From an uncultured Acetatifactor sp. (lineage in GTDB: Bacteria; Bacillota; Clostridia; Lachnospirales; Lachnospiraceae): DNA of 64,000 bases. The position numbers and the translations under genes were made by a program. The stretch is from the NCBI GenBank assembly GCA_910578185.1, contig CAJTPN010000017.1, positions 7,117-71,116 of the forward strand, written 5' to 3'. This document shows, piece after piece, positions 33,932-42,405 of the stretch. The notes beneath the pieces were generated by a model that had not been told where the DNA came from, made no database searches, and worked only from the letters and a program-made list of their open reading frames with translations. Positions within the stretch are counted from its first letter, which is position 1; each line of letters opens with the position of its first letter.

Positions 33932-34939
33932 TTAATATAAATTGTCCTCTGTTTTTATGTCAGCTCCGGCTTGTGACTGAAAATCGCTTATAAACCTTCG
34001 AATCTCCGCCTCCCCCGGCATGACCCGCAAGGCGCCTTTCCTGGTGGTGATAATAGAGGCTGCCGCATTGGCAAATTCCAACATTTCCTCCAAGTCTTCC
34101 TGATTTAGATTCTCAAGTCCTTTCTCCAACACTCCATGAAGCATACAGCCCATAAAGGTGTCCCCGGCGCCGGTGGTTTCTATGGTACCGTTTTGCACAA
34201 ATGCCGATTTATCTACACAAATATCCTTATAGTAGGCCCGGCTTCCCGATTTTCCCATGGACAGCAGTATGAGGGAAACAGGATATTTTTCCCTGATTTT
34301 TGCCACGGCCCTGTCATAATCTGTCTCCCCGGTAAACCAAGCGATTTCATTGTCGGATATCTTCAAAATATCACATATACCCATCCCGTATTCCACCTGT
34401 TCTCTGGCCGTGTCCATGGAATCCCACAAGGGCTCCCTGATGTTGGGGTCAAAAGAAATCAACGCTCCCTGCGCTTTCGCATACGCCGCCGCATATCGGG
34501 TGGCTTCCCGCACGCCTTCATGGGTCATGGACAGGGTGCCAAAGTGAAAAATTTCAGCCTGGGCAAGCATTTCCTCCTGAATCTCGGATTTTTTCAGCTG
34601 CATATCCGCACCCGGGTTTCTGTAAAAGGAAAAATCCCTGTCCCCGTCGGCTTTGGTTTCCACAAAAGCAAGCGTGGTTCTGCATTCCGGGTCCATGCAC
34701 AAATTGGAAGTATCTATGCCAAGCTCCCTCAAAACCTCCCGTAATTTCCTGCCAAACAGGTCATCTCCCACTTTTCCGATAAAGCCTGTGGAATGACGCA
34801 GCTTTGTAAGCATGGCAAGTACATTGCAGGGAGCGCCGCCCGGATTTGCCTCAAACAGGGTGTTTCCCTGGGATGAGCTTCCGTTATCCGTCATATCAAT
34901 CAATAATTCTCCCAGTGCAATCACATCAAATTTTTTCAT
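33932..34939 (-). CDS. scrK: Fructokinase, PfkB/ribokinase family
   Basis: 335 residues from ATG 34939; AAAGG is seven bases upstream, while the ATG at 34945 is too close. PfkB signatures: 'GELLIDM' at the start, 'FEANPGGAPCNVLAMLTKL' with the sugar-binding GG, and 'IETTGAGDTFMGCML' with the catalytic Asp. It phosphorylates fructose released by sucrose cleavage. The gene lies between alpha-galactosidase and the amylosucrase-like gene, which fits a fructokinase better than other PfkB kinases; the sugar is still inferred from context. Confidence 0.88.
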   Translation of the reverse strand: MKKFDVIALGELLIDMTDNGSSSQGNTLFEANPGGAPCNVLAMLTKLRHSTGFIGKVGDDLFGRKLREVLRELGIDTSNLCMDPECRTTLAFVETKADGDRDFSFYRNPGADMQLKKSEIQEEMLAQAEIFHFGTLSMTHEGVREATRYAAAYAKAQGALISFDPNIREPLWDSMDTAREQVEYGMGICDILKISDNEIAWFTGETDYDRAVAKIREKYPVSLILLSMGKSGSRAYYKDICVDKSAFVQNGTIETTGAGDTFMGCMLHGVLEKGLENLNQEDLEEMLEFANAAASIITTRKGALRVMPGEAEIRRFISDFQSQAGADIKTEDNLY

Positions 34940-34986
34940 AACCATACCTTTCTGTCCGACCTAACATTCTTCCTGTTTGCATGCCA

Positions 34987-37170
34987 TCAGTTCGATTCTA
35001 TCTTCTCCAACAAAATCTGGCAGGACTGATATTCGCCGTATTTTAAGGTAATCGGCATTCCGTACGCCATCAGCGCCGCGCCGGAAAACACCCTTCCCGT
35101 ATCCTGTTCCCTGTATTTAGCGTCAGAAGAAAGCCCCTGAAGCTTCACATAAATCACCGGCATATTCCCATGGCGCTCCAGCAAAACCACACTGAGCAGC
35201 GCCGTTTTTTTCTCTCTGTCCACCACAATCCACGCGCCGAATTCTTCCTGGAAAGGATTGCTCAATCTATAATATCGCCCGTCATACAAAAGCGGAGCTA
35301 CCTGTTTATACCTTGCCACCTGTTCCCGAACCTGATTTTTTTCCACATCTGTCAATTTCCTCAGATCAAGCTCATAGCCGAAGGCTCCCGTCATGGCGGC
35401 GACACCCCTGGTTCCCAGATCCGTCACCCTTCCAGTCTGATGGTTTGGCACAGCGGAAACATGAGAACCCATAGCTGTCAGCGGGTAGCCGAAAGACGTA
35501 CCATACTGAATGTAGACACGGTCAATGGCATCCGTATTGTCGCTGCACCAGATTTGGGGGGTATAGTATAACATTCCCATATCAAACCGTCCGCCGCCGC
35601 CGGAACAGCCCTCCCATAAAATATCCGGAAATTCCGTTGTCAGCCGTTCCAGCAGGGAGTATACACCAAGCATATAGTCGTAAAGGACCTTGCCCTGTTC
35701 CTTTGTGTTTCCCGAATAAATATCGGAAAGGCTGCGATTCATATCCCATTTAATATAATCGATACGGGCCTGTTTTAATACGGCGCTAATCTTTTCGTAA
35801 ATATATTGCACCACTATGGGGTTGGCAAAATCCAAAACCAACTGGTTGCGTGCTCTCACAGGCTTTTTGCCCGGTATGGCAATGGCCCACTCCGGATGGT
35901 TACGGTACAAATCACTGTCCTCGGAAACCATTTCCGGCTCAATCCAGAGTCCGAACCGAACTCCTTTTTCCTGGATTCTTTGAGATAATTGAGCCAGGGT
36001 GCAGCCCAGTTTCCGCTCATTTACCTCCCAGTCTCCCAGAGATGAATTGTCGTCTTCCCTGTGCCCAAACCAACCGTCGTCCAACACCACCATCTCCACG
36101 CCCAACTCCGCAGCCTGCTCCGCCAGCTCCACAATGGCATCCCCGTCAAAGTCAAAGTAACATGCTTCCCAGCTGTTTACCAGTACGGGCCTGATCTGAT
36201 CCCGATATCTTCCCCGGCAGATATGCTTTTTGACACACTGATGGAAGTGATCCGAAAGTGTATTTAACCCTTCTCCGGAATAGGAAAGGATTACCTCCGG
36301 TGCATAAAAGCACTCCCCTTTGCTTAAAGGATAGGAAAATTGTTCCTCCGAAAGCCCCATCACAAAACGCGTCTGACCGAACTGATCTTTTTCCGCTTCC
36401 GCACTGAAATTACCGCTGTATACGAAAGAAGCGCCGTAGCATTCTCCCATGGATTCCGTGGCATGGGCATCCGCAAGGATTACAAACGGATTGTACTGAT
36501 GGCTGGAGCATCCTCTGGAACTTCCCACAGACTGTCTGCCATGGCCGATCTCCATCCGCTGCAAATTCCGCTCCATGGCATGCCTTCCGTAAAATGTGAT
36601 CAGATCATATTGACCGTAAAGAAAATCCAGGCAAGCCCCAGATACCTTCTCCAGGTAAACCCTTGAGCCGGAAACATTTTCCACCCGCACGCTTCGCGTA
36701 ATGATGTCGTTTTCCTCGATCACACCATACATAAGGTAAACTTCCAGCCCCAACCGTGCATCCTTCAGCAGGATCTCCAATGTGTCCGCTTTCTCCGCAT
36801 AGACCGCAGGCAGGCCCGGAAGGGCATATTTCCCCTCCGAAATCCGAAATCCTTCATAGCGCAGATCGCATCCGTAACATCCATTATCTTCCCTTACCTT
36901 AAACGCCACATTTCGATAATCCCCTGTTCCAAGCACCGGAAATTCCTGCGGCAGCACATCCGGGGAATAAGTGCGGTCTCTGTCAGCATCATAGGGATTT
37001 CCCGAAAATCCTCTGTCAAAAAAGGTCAGCATGTAATCCATGGGGGCATCCAGCCTCTTGCCATAATATAGATGCAACAGATATCCATGTTTGTCCGCCT
37101 GCATCTGGTATGTGCTATTTTTTGTGTGAAGGTAAAAAATCCTTTTGTCCATATCAAATAGTATTGCCAT
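34987..37170 (-). CDS. aga: GH36 alpha-galactosidase
   Basis: 727 residues from ATG 37170, behind AGGAG; the longer frame to 37197 starts in the leader. Typical GH36 layout: N-terminal beta-supersandwich, (beta/alpha)8 barrel, C-terminal sheet. Barrel motifs are 'VLDDGWFGHREDDNSSLGDWEVNERK', 'FGLWIEPEMVSEDSDLYRNHPEWA', nucleophile Asp 476 in DYIKWDMNR, 'EGCSGGGGRFDMGMLYYTPQIWCSDNTDAIDR' with the acid/base Asp. It removes alpha-1,6-galactose from raffinose, stachyose or melibiose. No signal peptide, so substrates are imported first. Galactose would feed galK/galT at 16-19 kb. A strong hairpin lies in the gap to the GH32 gene. Confidence 0.95.
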   Translation of the reverse strand: MAILFDMDKRIFYLHTKNSTYQMQADKHGYLLHLYYGKRLDAPMDYMLTFFDRGFSGNPYDADRDRTYSPDVLPQEFPVLGTGDYRNVAFKVREDNGCYGCDLRYEGFRISEGKYALPGLPAVYAEKADTLEILLKDARLGLEVYLMYGVIEENDIITRSVRVENVSGSRVYLEKVSGACLDFLYGQYDLITFYGRHAMERNLQRMEIGHGRQSVGSSRGCSSHQYNPFVILADAHATESMGECYGASFVYSGNFSAEAEKDQFGQTRFVMGLSEEQFSYPLSKGECFYAPEVILSYSGEGLNTLSDHFHQCVKKHICRGRYRDQIRPVLVNSWEACYFDFDGDAIVELAEQAAELGVEMVVLDDGWFGHREDDNSSLGDWEVNERKLGCTLAQLSQRIQEKGVRFGLWIEPEMVSEDSDLYRNHPEWAIAIPGKKPVRARNQLVLDFANPIVVQYIYEKISAVLKQARIDYIKWDMNRSLSDIYSGNTKEQGKVLYDYMLGVYSLLERLTTEFPDILWEGCSGGGGRFDMGMLYYTPQIWCSDNTDAIDRVYIQYGTSFGYPLTAMGSHVSAVPNHQTGRVTDLGTRGVAAMTGAFGYELDLRKLTDVEKNQVREQVARYKQVAPLLYDGRYYRLSNPFQEEFGAWIVVDREKKTALLSVVLLERHGNMPVIYVKLQGLSSDAKYREQDTGRVFSGAALMAYGMPITLKYGEYQSCQILLEKIESN

Positions 37171-37181
37171 AATTTTTCTCC

Positions 37182-37265
37182 TATTCCAGTTCCGCATCCT
37201 CCCTCACGCATCCTCCCCCCATGGATGCGAATGCGGACTCCTTTCTTTCGTCCGCCTACGCATCC
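37182..37265. repeat. Intergenic long hairpin with TATTCCAGTTCCG tag
   Basis: GGATGCG (37223-37229) and GCGGAC (37233-37238) pair with GTCCGC (37250-37255) and CGCATCC (37259-37265): 13 bp with a symmetrical 3x3 internal loop. The left edge (37182) carries a 13-base tag also found at 40436, 40542 and 40648, here directly before the alpha-galactosidase ribosome binding site on the - strand. Confidence 0.7.
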
Positions 37266-37335
37266 GGGTGCTTACGGGCGGATGCCAGGGGTTCCAGTGC
37301 CGTCCCTACACTACAACACTCTTACCTTTTCCTCT

Positions 37336-38667
37336 TCATGAATTTCCTGTGTAAATTCGTACAGATTTTCCTCGGATTTCATCTCCCAGTCCATAAACCA
37401 CATGGCTGATCACATATTCTCCGTCATTGATAAATATTTCTATGAGATTTGAATCCACAAAGATATCCAGTCGGTGCTCCTCCAGACTTACGGGCGTGAC
37501 GCTGGTGACGGCAGGCCCTTCAATCCCCTGAAATACTCTGCTTCGATCCGTTTTCACATATCCCTCTTCCACCCATATCAGATAGCCGCCGATATTCAGC
37601 GTTTCTCCTTCTTCCAACACCGTCCCTATCCGGCAGGGGTAATTGGGGAGAATTGCGTTTTTCGCCTCCCCTTCCCTGGCAAAATACCTGTCAACCGCCG
37701 GATGAACCCGGAAAAAGATATGTCCCCCAACGACTTCCACCACTCTTGGCAGACACATCATACCGTTCCAAGGCTTCGTTCCTTCCGCTTCCACAGCCCT
37801 TGGCATTCTCATCCACCCGATCATTACCCGTCTGCCCTCATTATCCACATTTGTCTGGGGCGCGTACAGGTCCTCACCGTAATCCACAAGCCCCAATTCC
37901 TTTGAAAGCTTTAATCCACAGGTTTCCTCGTCAAATTCCGCCAATGTACATATCGACAGGTGTTCATATCCCTTTCCGGCATCCTGCACATACATGGGGG
38001 AACCCAGAAATACATGGGATTCCCCCAAGGGAAACAAATCGGGACATTCCAGAATTCTGCCCAATTTTTCTTCCGAACGGGCAGCATATTCCCATTTTTC
38101 CCCATCCGTACTTTTAAAGAATACTACCCGTCCCGCTCTTTCCCCATCGGTACTGCCCAGAATCATGTAATAGCAACCATTTTGGAACCACACCTTCGGG
38201 TCTCTGGTATGGACAGGGTGCGCTCTTTTTTCGTCCCGTATGACAGGAATTATCTGCCTTTTACAGCTCCAGTTATCAAAATGAAAGCCATCTTCCGAAA
38301 TCACCATTGCCTGACTGGTCTCGAATTTTCCGTCTGCTGCTCTGTGGATATCCTCCGAATCCTCTTTCAGGTATCGCACCGCCGAATAATAAAGATACAG
38401 GCGGCCGTCTTTTTCCAGTGCACTTCCCGAGAAGACGCCGTTTCTGTCATACCCTTTGGTAGGGAACAGCGCCACATCCAGGTGTTCCCAATGCACCAGA
38501 TCTTCGCTCACCGCGTGTCCCCAGTGCATAGTTCCCCAGAAGGGAGCATAGGGAAAATACTGGTAAAATAAATGGTATTTTCCACCGTAATAGATAAAAC
38601 CGTTGGGATCGTTTATCCAGTTTCCCGGAGCCTTTAAATGTAAGATGTCTTTCATCGTATGTGTCAT
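37336..38667 (-). CDS. GH32 sucrose-6-phosphate hydrolase / invertase
   Basis: 443 residues. GH32 motifs in order: 'LKAPGNWINDPNGFIYYGGKYHLFYQYFP' with nucleophile Asp 20, 'FSGSALEKDGRLYLYYS', 'HTRDPKVWF' with the transition-state Asp, 'ECPDLFPL' with the acid/base Glu. The C-terminal beta-sandwich ends 'RLDIFVDSNLIEIFINDGEYVIS'. It cuts sucrose, or sucrose-6-phosphate if a PTS were present. As the neighbours are ABC transport genes, free sucrose or a raffinose-type sugar is the more likely substrate. Start is either ATG 38667 or ATG 38655; neither is ideally spaced from GGAAAGGG. It follows the permease gene by 19 bp. Confidence 0.94.
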   Translation of the reverse strand: MTHTMKDILHLKAPGNWINDPNGFIYYGGKYHLFYQYFPYAPFWGTMHWGHAVSEDLVHWEHLDVALFPTKGYDRNGVFSGSALEKDGRLYLYYSAVRYLKEDSEDIHRAADGKFETSQAMVISEDGFHFDNWSCKRQIIPVIRDEKRAHPVHTRDPKVWFQNGCYYMILGSTDGERAGRVVFFKSTDGEKWEYAARSEEKLGRILECPDLFPLGESHVFLGSPMYVQDAGKGYEHLSICTLAEFDEETCGLKLSKELGLVDYGEDLYAPQTNVDNEGRRVMIGWMRMPRAVEAEGTKPWNGMMCLPRVVEVVGGHIFFRVHPAVDRYFAREGEAKNAILPNYPCRIGTVLEEGETLNIGGYLIWVEEGYVKTDRSRVFQGIEGPAVTSVTPVSLEEHRLDIFVDSNLIEIFINDGEYVISHVVYGLGDEIRGKSVRIYTGNS

Positions 38668-38686
38668 CCCTTTCCGTTACGCCGCA

Positions 38687-39547
38687 TTATTTCACGGCAC
38701 CTGCCACCACACCGTTCACAATCTGTTTCTGCAGTACCACATACAAAGCCAGGATCGGAACCACACAGAGTAAAAGTCCTGCCATAATCGTTCCGTAATC
38801 TGCGGAATAAGTCCCATAAAAGCTGTAGGTGGACAGGGGCAGTGTCAAAAGCTTCTTATCTGTCAACACCAGGGAAGGCAGCAGGAAGTCATTCCAAAAA
38901 GCCAGCGCGTTCAGTATAACCATGGTAGAGATAATGGGTTTCAGCAGCGGAAACACAATCCCGAAAAAGGTCTGCGTGTGAGTGCAGCCGTCGATATACG
39001 CCGCTTCTTCCAACGCTATGGGAATATTTCCGTTGATAAATCCATGGAACATAAATACGGACATTGCCATAGAAAATCCCGTATGCATAAAAATCAATGT
39101 AATTCTATGGTTTAATACGTTCAGGGTCCCTCCGTAAATGCTCACAAGAGGTATCATGATCGCCTGAAACGGAATGATCATGGATGCAACCATCAGGGCA
39201 AAGGAAATCTTGGATACCGGGTTCTTGTGACGAACAATATAGTACGCCAGCATGGAAGAGAGCAGCGTAACCAGCACGGTTGCCGAGACAGTGACAATCA
39301 GAGAATTTTTAAACGCATTCAGGAAATCCATCTGCGTAAATGCTTTCACAAAGTTGTCAAAGGACAGACCCTTGATGGTAAACAGCCACGAAAACGGACT
39401 TTTGATAATGTCGCGCTTTTGCTTAAGGGAATTGATCACCACCATCAGGAATGGGAACATGTATGCCGCAAATATCACGAGTAATCCTGTCATTGAAAGG
39501 AAATTAACTGCTTTTTTCTTATTTCCGCCCACTGCCGTTTGTGCCAT
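38687..39547 (-). CDS. Carbohydrate ABC transporter permease, MalG type
   Basis: 286 residues with six membrane helices. 'FLMVVINSLKQKRDIIKSPFSW' opens the family and 'EEAAYIDGCTHTQTFFGIVFPLLKPIISTM' is the EAA loop that contacts the ATPase. The ATG shares one base with the stop of the MalF-type gene (TAATG at 39549-39545), so the two are translationally coupled. It would import the oligosaccharide bound by the lipoprotein at 40700. No ATPase gene is in the cluster; a shared MsmK-like ATPase elsewhere is the usual solution. Confidence 0.95.
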   Translation of the reverse strand: MAQTAVGGNKKKAVNFLSMTGLLVIFAAYMFPFLMVVINSLKQKRDIIKSPFSWLFTIKGLSFDNFVKAFTQMDFLNAFKNSLIVTVSATVLVTLLSSMLAYYIVRHKNPVSKISFALMVASMIIPFQAIMIPLVSIYGGTLNVLNHRITLIFMHTGFSMAMSVFMFHGFINGNIPIALEEAAYIDGCTHTQTFFGIVFPLLKPIISTMVILNALAFWNDFLLPSLVLTDKKLLTLPLSTYSFYGTYSADYGTIMAGLLLCVVPILALYVVLQKQIVNGVVAGAVK

Positions 39548-40419
39548 TATGCCTCAACCTCCTTTTTCTTTGTCAGATATACCTGCACTCCACTGATACA
39601 TGCCGTAATGATAAACAGAACCAATGCCTCTGCCTGACCAACGCCAAATTCCCTGGAGGTAAAGGCCTTTTCATACACATGCATTGCAGCCATTTCCGTG
39701 GTGCCGTACGGCGCACCGCCTGTCAGGGACAGATTTACATCGTATACCATAAATGCCCTGGACAATGTAAGAAACAGACAAATTGTAATGGAGGACATCA
39801 TAAGGGGCATAATGATATTTTTGAGTTTGATTAATCCCACAGCGCCGTCTATACTCGCCGCTTCCATCACATCCTCGCTCAATCCCATGAATCCTGCCAC
39901 ATAAATCAAAATCATATATCCTGACAGCTGCCACACAGAAACCAGCACCAGAGCGGCAAATGCCTTGCCGGGATCGGAAAGCCAGGAAGCTTCAAACAGG
40001 CTCCAGCCGGTAGCGTCCCCAATGCTCACAAACACTCTGGAAAACACAAACTGCCAGATATAACCCAGCACAATGCCGCCGATCAAATTAGGAGTAAAAA
40101 AGCCCGCCCGAAAGAAATTTTGGCCTTTTATTCCTCTGGTAAGCAGATAAGCGATCCCAAATGCCAACACATTTACAATCACCACCACAAAAATCACATA
40201 GCGGAAGGTAAGTAAAAGAGAACTCCAAAACTGGGCATCCCGTATTACCTCCCCAAAATTACGCAGGCCCACAAAGTTTTTTGTCGAAGATACGCCGTTC
40301 CAGTCTGTCAGCGTAAGATATACGCCGTAGAGGAAGGGCGCGATTACCACTGCCAAAAAGCAGAACAAACCGGGCAGTGCAAATACGCAGAAATCTTTTC
40401 CGTTGCTTTTAGACTTCAT
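39547..40419 (-). CDS. Carbohydrate ABC transporter permease, MalF type
   Basis: 290 residues with six helices. 'FLAVVIAPFLYGVYLTLTDWNG' near the start and the EAA loop 'MEAASIDGAVGLIKLKNIIMPLMMSSITICLF' near 200 are typical. AGGAGG precedes ATG 40419. It pairs with the MalG-type permease. It is separated from the binding-protein gene by 280 bp full of hairpin repeats, which may set different protein levels within one mRNA. Confidence 0.95.
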   Translation of the reverse strand: MKSKSNGKDFCVFALPGLFCFLAVVIAPFLYGVYLTLTDWNGVSSTKNFVGLRNFGEVIRDAQFWSSLLLTFRYVIFVVVIVNVLAFGIAYLLTRGIKGQNFFRAGFFTPNLIGGIVLGYIWQFVFSRVFVSIGDATGWSLFEASWLSDPGKAFAALVLVSVWQLSGYMILIYVAGFMGLSEDVMEAASIDGAVGLIKLKNIIMPLMMSSITICLFLTLSRAFMVYDVNLSLTGGAPYGTTEMAAMHVYEKAFTSREFGVGQAEALVLFIITACISGVQVYLTKKKEVEA

Positions 40420-40435
40420 TATTTTTTGTTCCTCC

Positions 40436-40660
40436 TATTCCAGTTCCGCCCCTTCGCTTCGGTGCCCACACGGGGAAGCGCTTTCTGACGCTTTCGCGTC
40501 TGTAAGCTCTTCCGGGCACCTTCCGCTTTGGGACTGTTTTTTATTCCAGTTCCGTCCCTTCGCTTCGGTGCCCACACGGGGAAGCGCTTTCTGACGCTTT
40601 CGCGTCTGTAAGCTCTTCCGGGCACCTTCCGCTTTGGGACTGTTTTTTATTCCAGTTCCC
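40436..40660. repeat. 106-bp tandem duplication of a long imperfect hairpin
   Basis: Two units, 40436-40541 and 40542-40647, differ by one base that I can see (C/T at unit position 14), and a third partial copy of 13 bases starts at 40648. Each unit holds an imperfect 21-bp stem: GGTGCCC/GGGCACC, GGAAG/CTTCC, GCTT/AAGC and GACGC/GCGTC around a TTTC loop (first unit 40461-40520). It fills the gap between the binding-protein and first permease genes. Confidence 0.9.
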
Positions 40661-40672
40661 ACTTGTGGGAAC
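40655..40672. repeat. Intergenic 18-base hairpin, copy B
   Basis: GTTCCCAC-TT-GTGGGAAC, followed by TTGTTCCG. It is the partner of the element at 22954-22971; between them two base pairs change on both sides. It lies just after the binding-protein stop codon on the - strand. Confidence 0.7.
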
Positions 40673-40699
40673 TTGTTCCGTCCCATTGCCTCAGCAACC

Positions 40700-42073
40700 T
40701 TATTTCTGGCTGTTCCAATATGTTCGAATGGAGTCGATCAATTCCTGACGGTCGCTGCGACCTGCAAGGTATTTCTGCATGGCGGCTCCCAGCACGGCCC
40801 AATGATCGTTAGGTACTACGGCGGAGGCGTTAAATGCTCTGCCCTCATGAACCTTCTCGTAGATATCCCGACTTAAGGGATCGCCAGGTTCGTATGGATT
40901 ATTGCGAAACGGCGGGATAATATTGCAGGTTTTTACCATCATCTGCTGCCCGATTTCACTATAGACCATCCAATTCAAAAATTCCTTCGCGGCGGCCTGT
41001 TCCTTTTCCGAAGCCACCTTTCCGTCCAGCATTACCTGCTTGGAAGGTGAGGCCTGGATCATCTTGTTAGCAAAATCCTCCGGATCATTATTTAGAAAAT
41101 AAGGCAGGAATCCATAGGCATCTTCGCTTTCTGCGCCTGCTTCCGACAGGTTGGGCCATGCCCAGTTGCCGTTAAACCAAAAAGCCGTCTTGCCATCCGC
41201 CAAATCAATTGCCATTTCGTCGTAATCCGCACCAAGGGGATCTTTTACGGATACGTTATACTTTTTCAGCACATCAAAGGCATTCAGGAATTCGTCCAGC
41301 CTTTGATAAGAATGCAGATCTCTGGCACCGGTTTTAATTTGGCTGATTATCTCCTGGGCGCCTTCTGAAGTTCCGTCAAAGGTCTCATAGATATATTGCA
41401 GGTGATGTGCTCCCAGGGACCAATCTTCCTTTGCAAGCGACAAGGGCCTCTCCATTCCCGCTGCCGACAGCCGTTCCAACAGTGCTGTGAATTCTCCCAG
41501 TGTGGAGATGGAATCCGGATCAAAGGACTCGCCCAACGTTTCTTCTATCACTGCTTTGTTGTAGATAATGCCCCGTCCTTCAATACAGAGCGGAAAGCTG
41601 TACACCTTGCCGTTAACCTCGGTCAGATAACCTTCCGCCTCAGCTGTCCACGCCTCCTCAGACAGATCCGCCGCCTTTTCCTCGGCCAGCGCAATCACAT
41701 CCGTGGTATCCAAAATGGACAAAGTAGGCGGATTTCCCGAATTGTACAGACTCACCACCCTCGTATAAGGGGAATCCCCATCTGTCACCGGCATTACTTC
41801 TACATGGACCCCCGACTTTTGTTCATACTCTGCACTCATTTTCTCCAGCGCCACCTGGATTTCCGCTTTGGAATTCAGCAGCGTAATCTTTGTCCCCCGC
41901 AGGGAATCATCGTATTGGAAAGTATCCACCGAAGTATCAATGGGGTCTTCCCTGACTACCTCGTTTGGATCATCCGGATCACTGGCAAACCCAAATGTAC
42001 ATCCGGTCAGGGCCGCTGACAGCAGTACGAATGAAAGCCCCAGGGAAATGCACGATACCGCTTTCCTTTTCAT
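40700..42073 (-). CDS. Extracellular sugar-binding lipoprotein of the ABC transporter
   Basis: 457 residues, ATG 42073 behind GAGGAGG. Lipoprotein signal with lipobox LTGC and lipid Cys 25, then an acidic linker. The domain is family 1 solute-binding: 'TKITLLNSKAEIQVALEKMSAEYEQKSGVHVEVM' at about 60-95, 'GKVYSFPLCIEGRGIIYNKAVIEETLG' and 'GKTAFWFNGNWAWPNLSEAG'. It delivers an oligosaccharide, probably a raffinose-family or sucrose-type sugar, to the permeases. First gene of the operon; its promoter and a palindromic operator lie 50-100 bp upstream. Confidence 0.94.
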   Translation of the reverse strand: MKRKAVSCISLGLSFVLLSAALTGCTFGFASDPDDPNEVVREDPIDTSVDTFQYDDSLRGTKITLLNSKAEIQVALEKMSAEYEQKSGVHVEVMPVTDGDSPYTRVVSLYNSGNPPTLSILDTTDVIALAEEKAADLSEEAWTAEAEGYLTEVNGKVYSFPLCIEGRGIIYNKAVIEETLGESFDPDSISTLGEFTALLERLSAAGMERPLSLAKEDWSLGAHHLQYIYETFDGTSEGAQEIISQIKTGARDLHSYQRLDEFLNAFDVLKKYNVSVKDPLGADYDEMAIDLADGKTAFWFNGNWAWPNLSEAGAESEDAYGFLPYFLNNDPEDFANKMIQASPSKQVMLDGKVASEKEQAAAKEFLNWMVYSEIGQQMMVKTCNIIPPFRNNPYEPGDPLSRDIYEKVHEGRAFNASAVVPNDHWAVLGAAMQKYLAGRSDRQELIDSIRTYWNSQK

Positions 42074-42117
42074 TGCTTTTCCTCCTCTATTTTCTGTTTG
42101 TCTTGTTTAAAACCGGT

Positions 42118-42135
42118 AAAGTAACCGGTTACTTT
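42118..42135. promoter_or_regulatory. LacI-type operator O1
   Basis: Perfect 18-bp palindrome with arms AAAGTAACC and GGTTACTTT and a central CG, the hallmark of LacI-family operators. It lies just downstream of the - strand -10, where a bound repressor would block the sugar operon. Confidence 0.85.
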
Positions 42136-42143
42136 ATGGATTT

Positions 42144-42172
42144 ATAATATCATTTGACAATGTATTCGTCAA
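42144..42172 (-). promoter_or_regulatory. Promoter of the sugar-utilisation operon
   Basis: On the - strand TTGACG (42172-42167), exactly 17 bp, then TATTAT (42149-42144). Operator O1 starts about 9 bp beyond the -10. Confidence 0.75.
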
Positions 42173-42236
42173 CTGCAAACTGTATTTTTGTATGTTTTTA
42201 CAATTTTTAGAAGTAAAAATTATGCAAATGTTTCAA

Positions 42237-42254
42237 AACCGGTTACTTAACCGA
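42237..42254. promoter_or_regulatory. LacI-type operator O2
   Basis: AACCGGTT (42237-42244) within an imperfect palindrome that continues GGTTACTTAACCG. It shares the core of O1 and lies just before the -35 of the LacI gene promoter, so it may give autoregulation or looping with O1 (about 119 bp apart). Confidence 0.65.
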
Positions 42255-42261
42255 TTCCAAC

Positions 42262-42290
42262 TTGTAAATCATGTCAATTTTTGATATAAT
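42262..42290 (+). promoter_or_regulatory. Promoter of the LacI-family gene
   Basis: TTGTAA (42262-42267), 17 bp, and perfect TATAAT (42285-42290), 115 bp before the ATG. Confidence 0.7.
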
Positions 42291-42405
42291 AATATGATAT
42301 AGCAAAATATTTTTCAGTAGCCTCTGTGTATCGGCCTCTCCTTCTTACATGTATGTTTGGAGGTGGCCGTGAACAGTGTATCGGATTTTATAGTGAGGTC
42401 TAAAG

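Larger units (their letters stand above)
42074..42405. other. Divergent control region of the sugar operon and the LacI gene
   Basis: 332 bp with no gene. It holds a promoter for each direction and two AACCGGTT-centred palindromes, itemised separately. The rest, 42291-42405, is the leader of the LacI gene with a small palindrome-like GGAGGTGGCC stretch and no further feature I can support. Confidence 0.8.

Noticed and set aside
37960..38571. + strand open frame of 203 codons opposite the GH32 gene
   Set aside because: Antisense of a gene with all GH32 motifs; no initiation signal.
40419..40686. Overlapping - strand open frames reading 'KAEGARKSLQTRKRQKALPRVG' like sequence in the permease leader
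   Set aside because: They lie in the 106-bp tandem hairpin repeat. The frames exist because the unit happens to lack stops; there is no ribosome binding site and no protein family resemblance.
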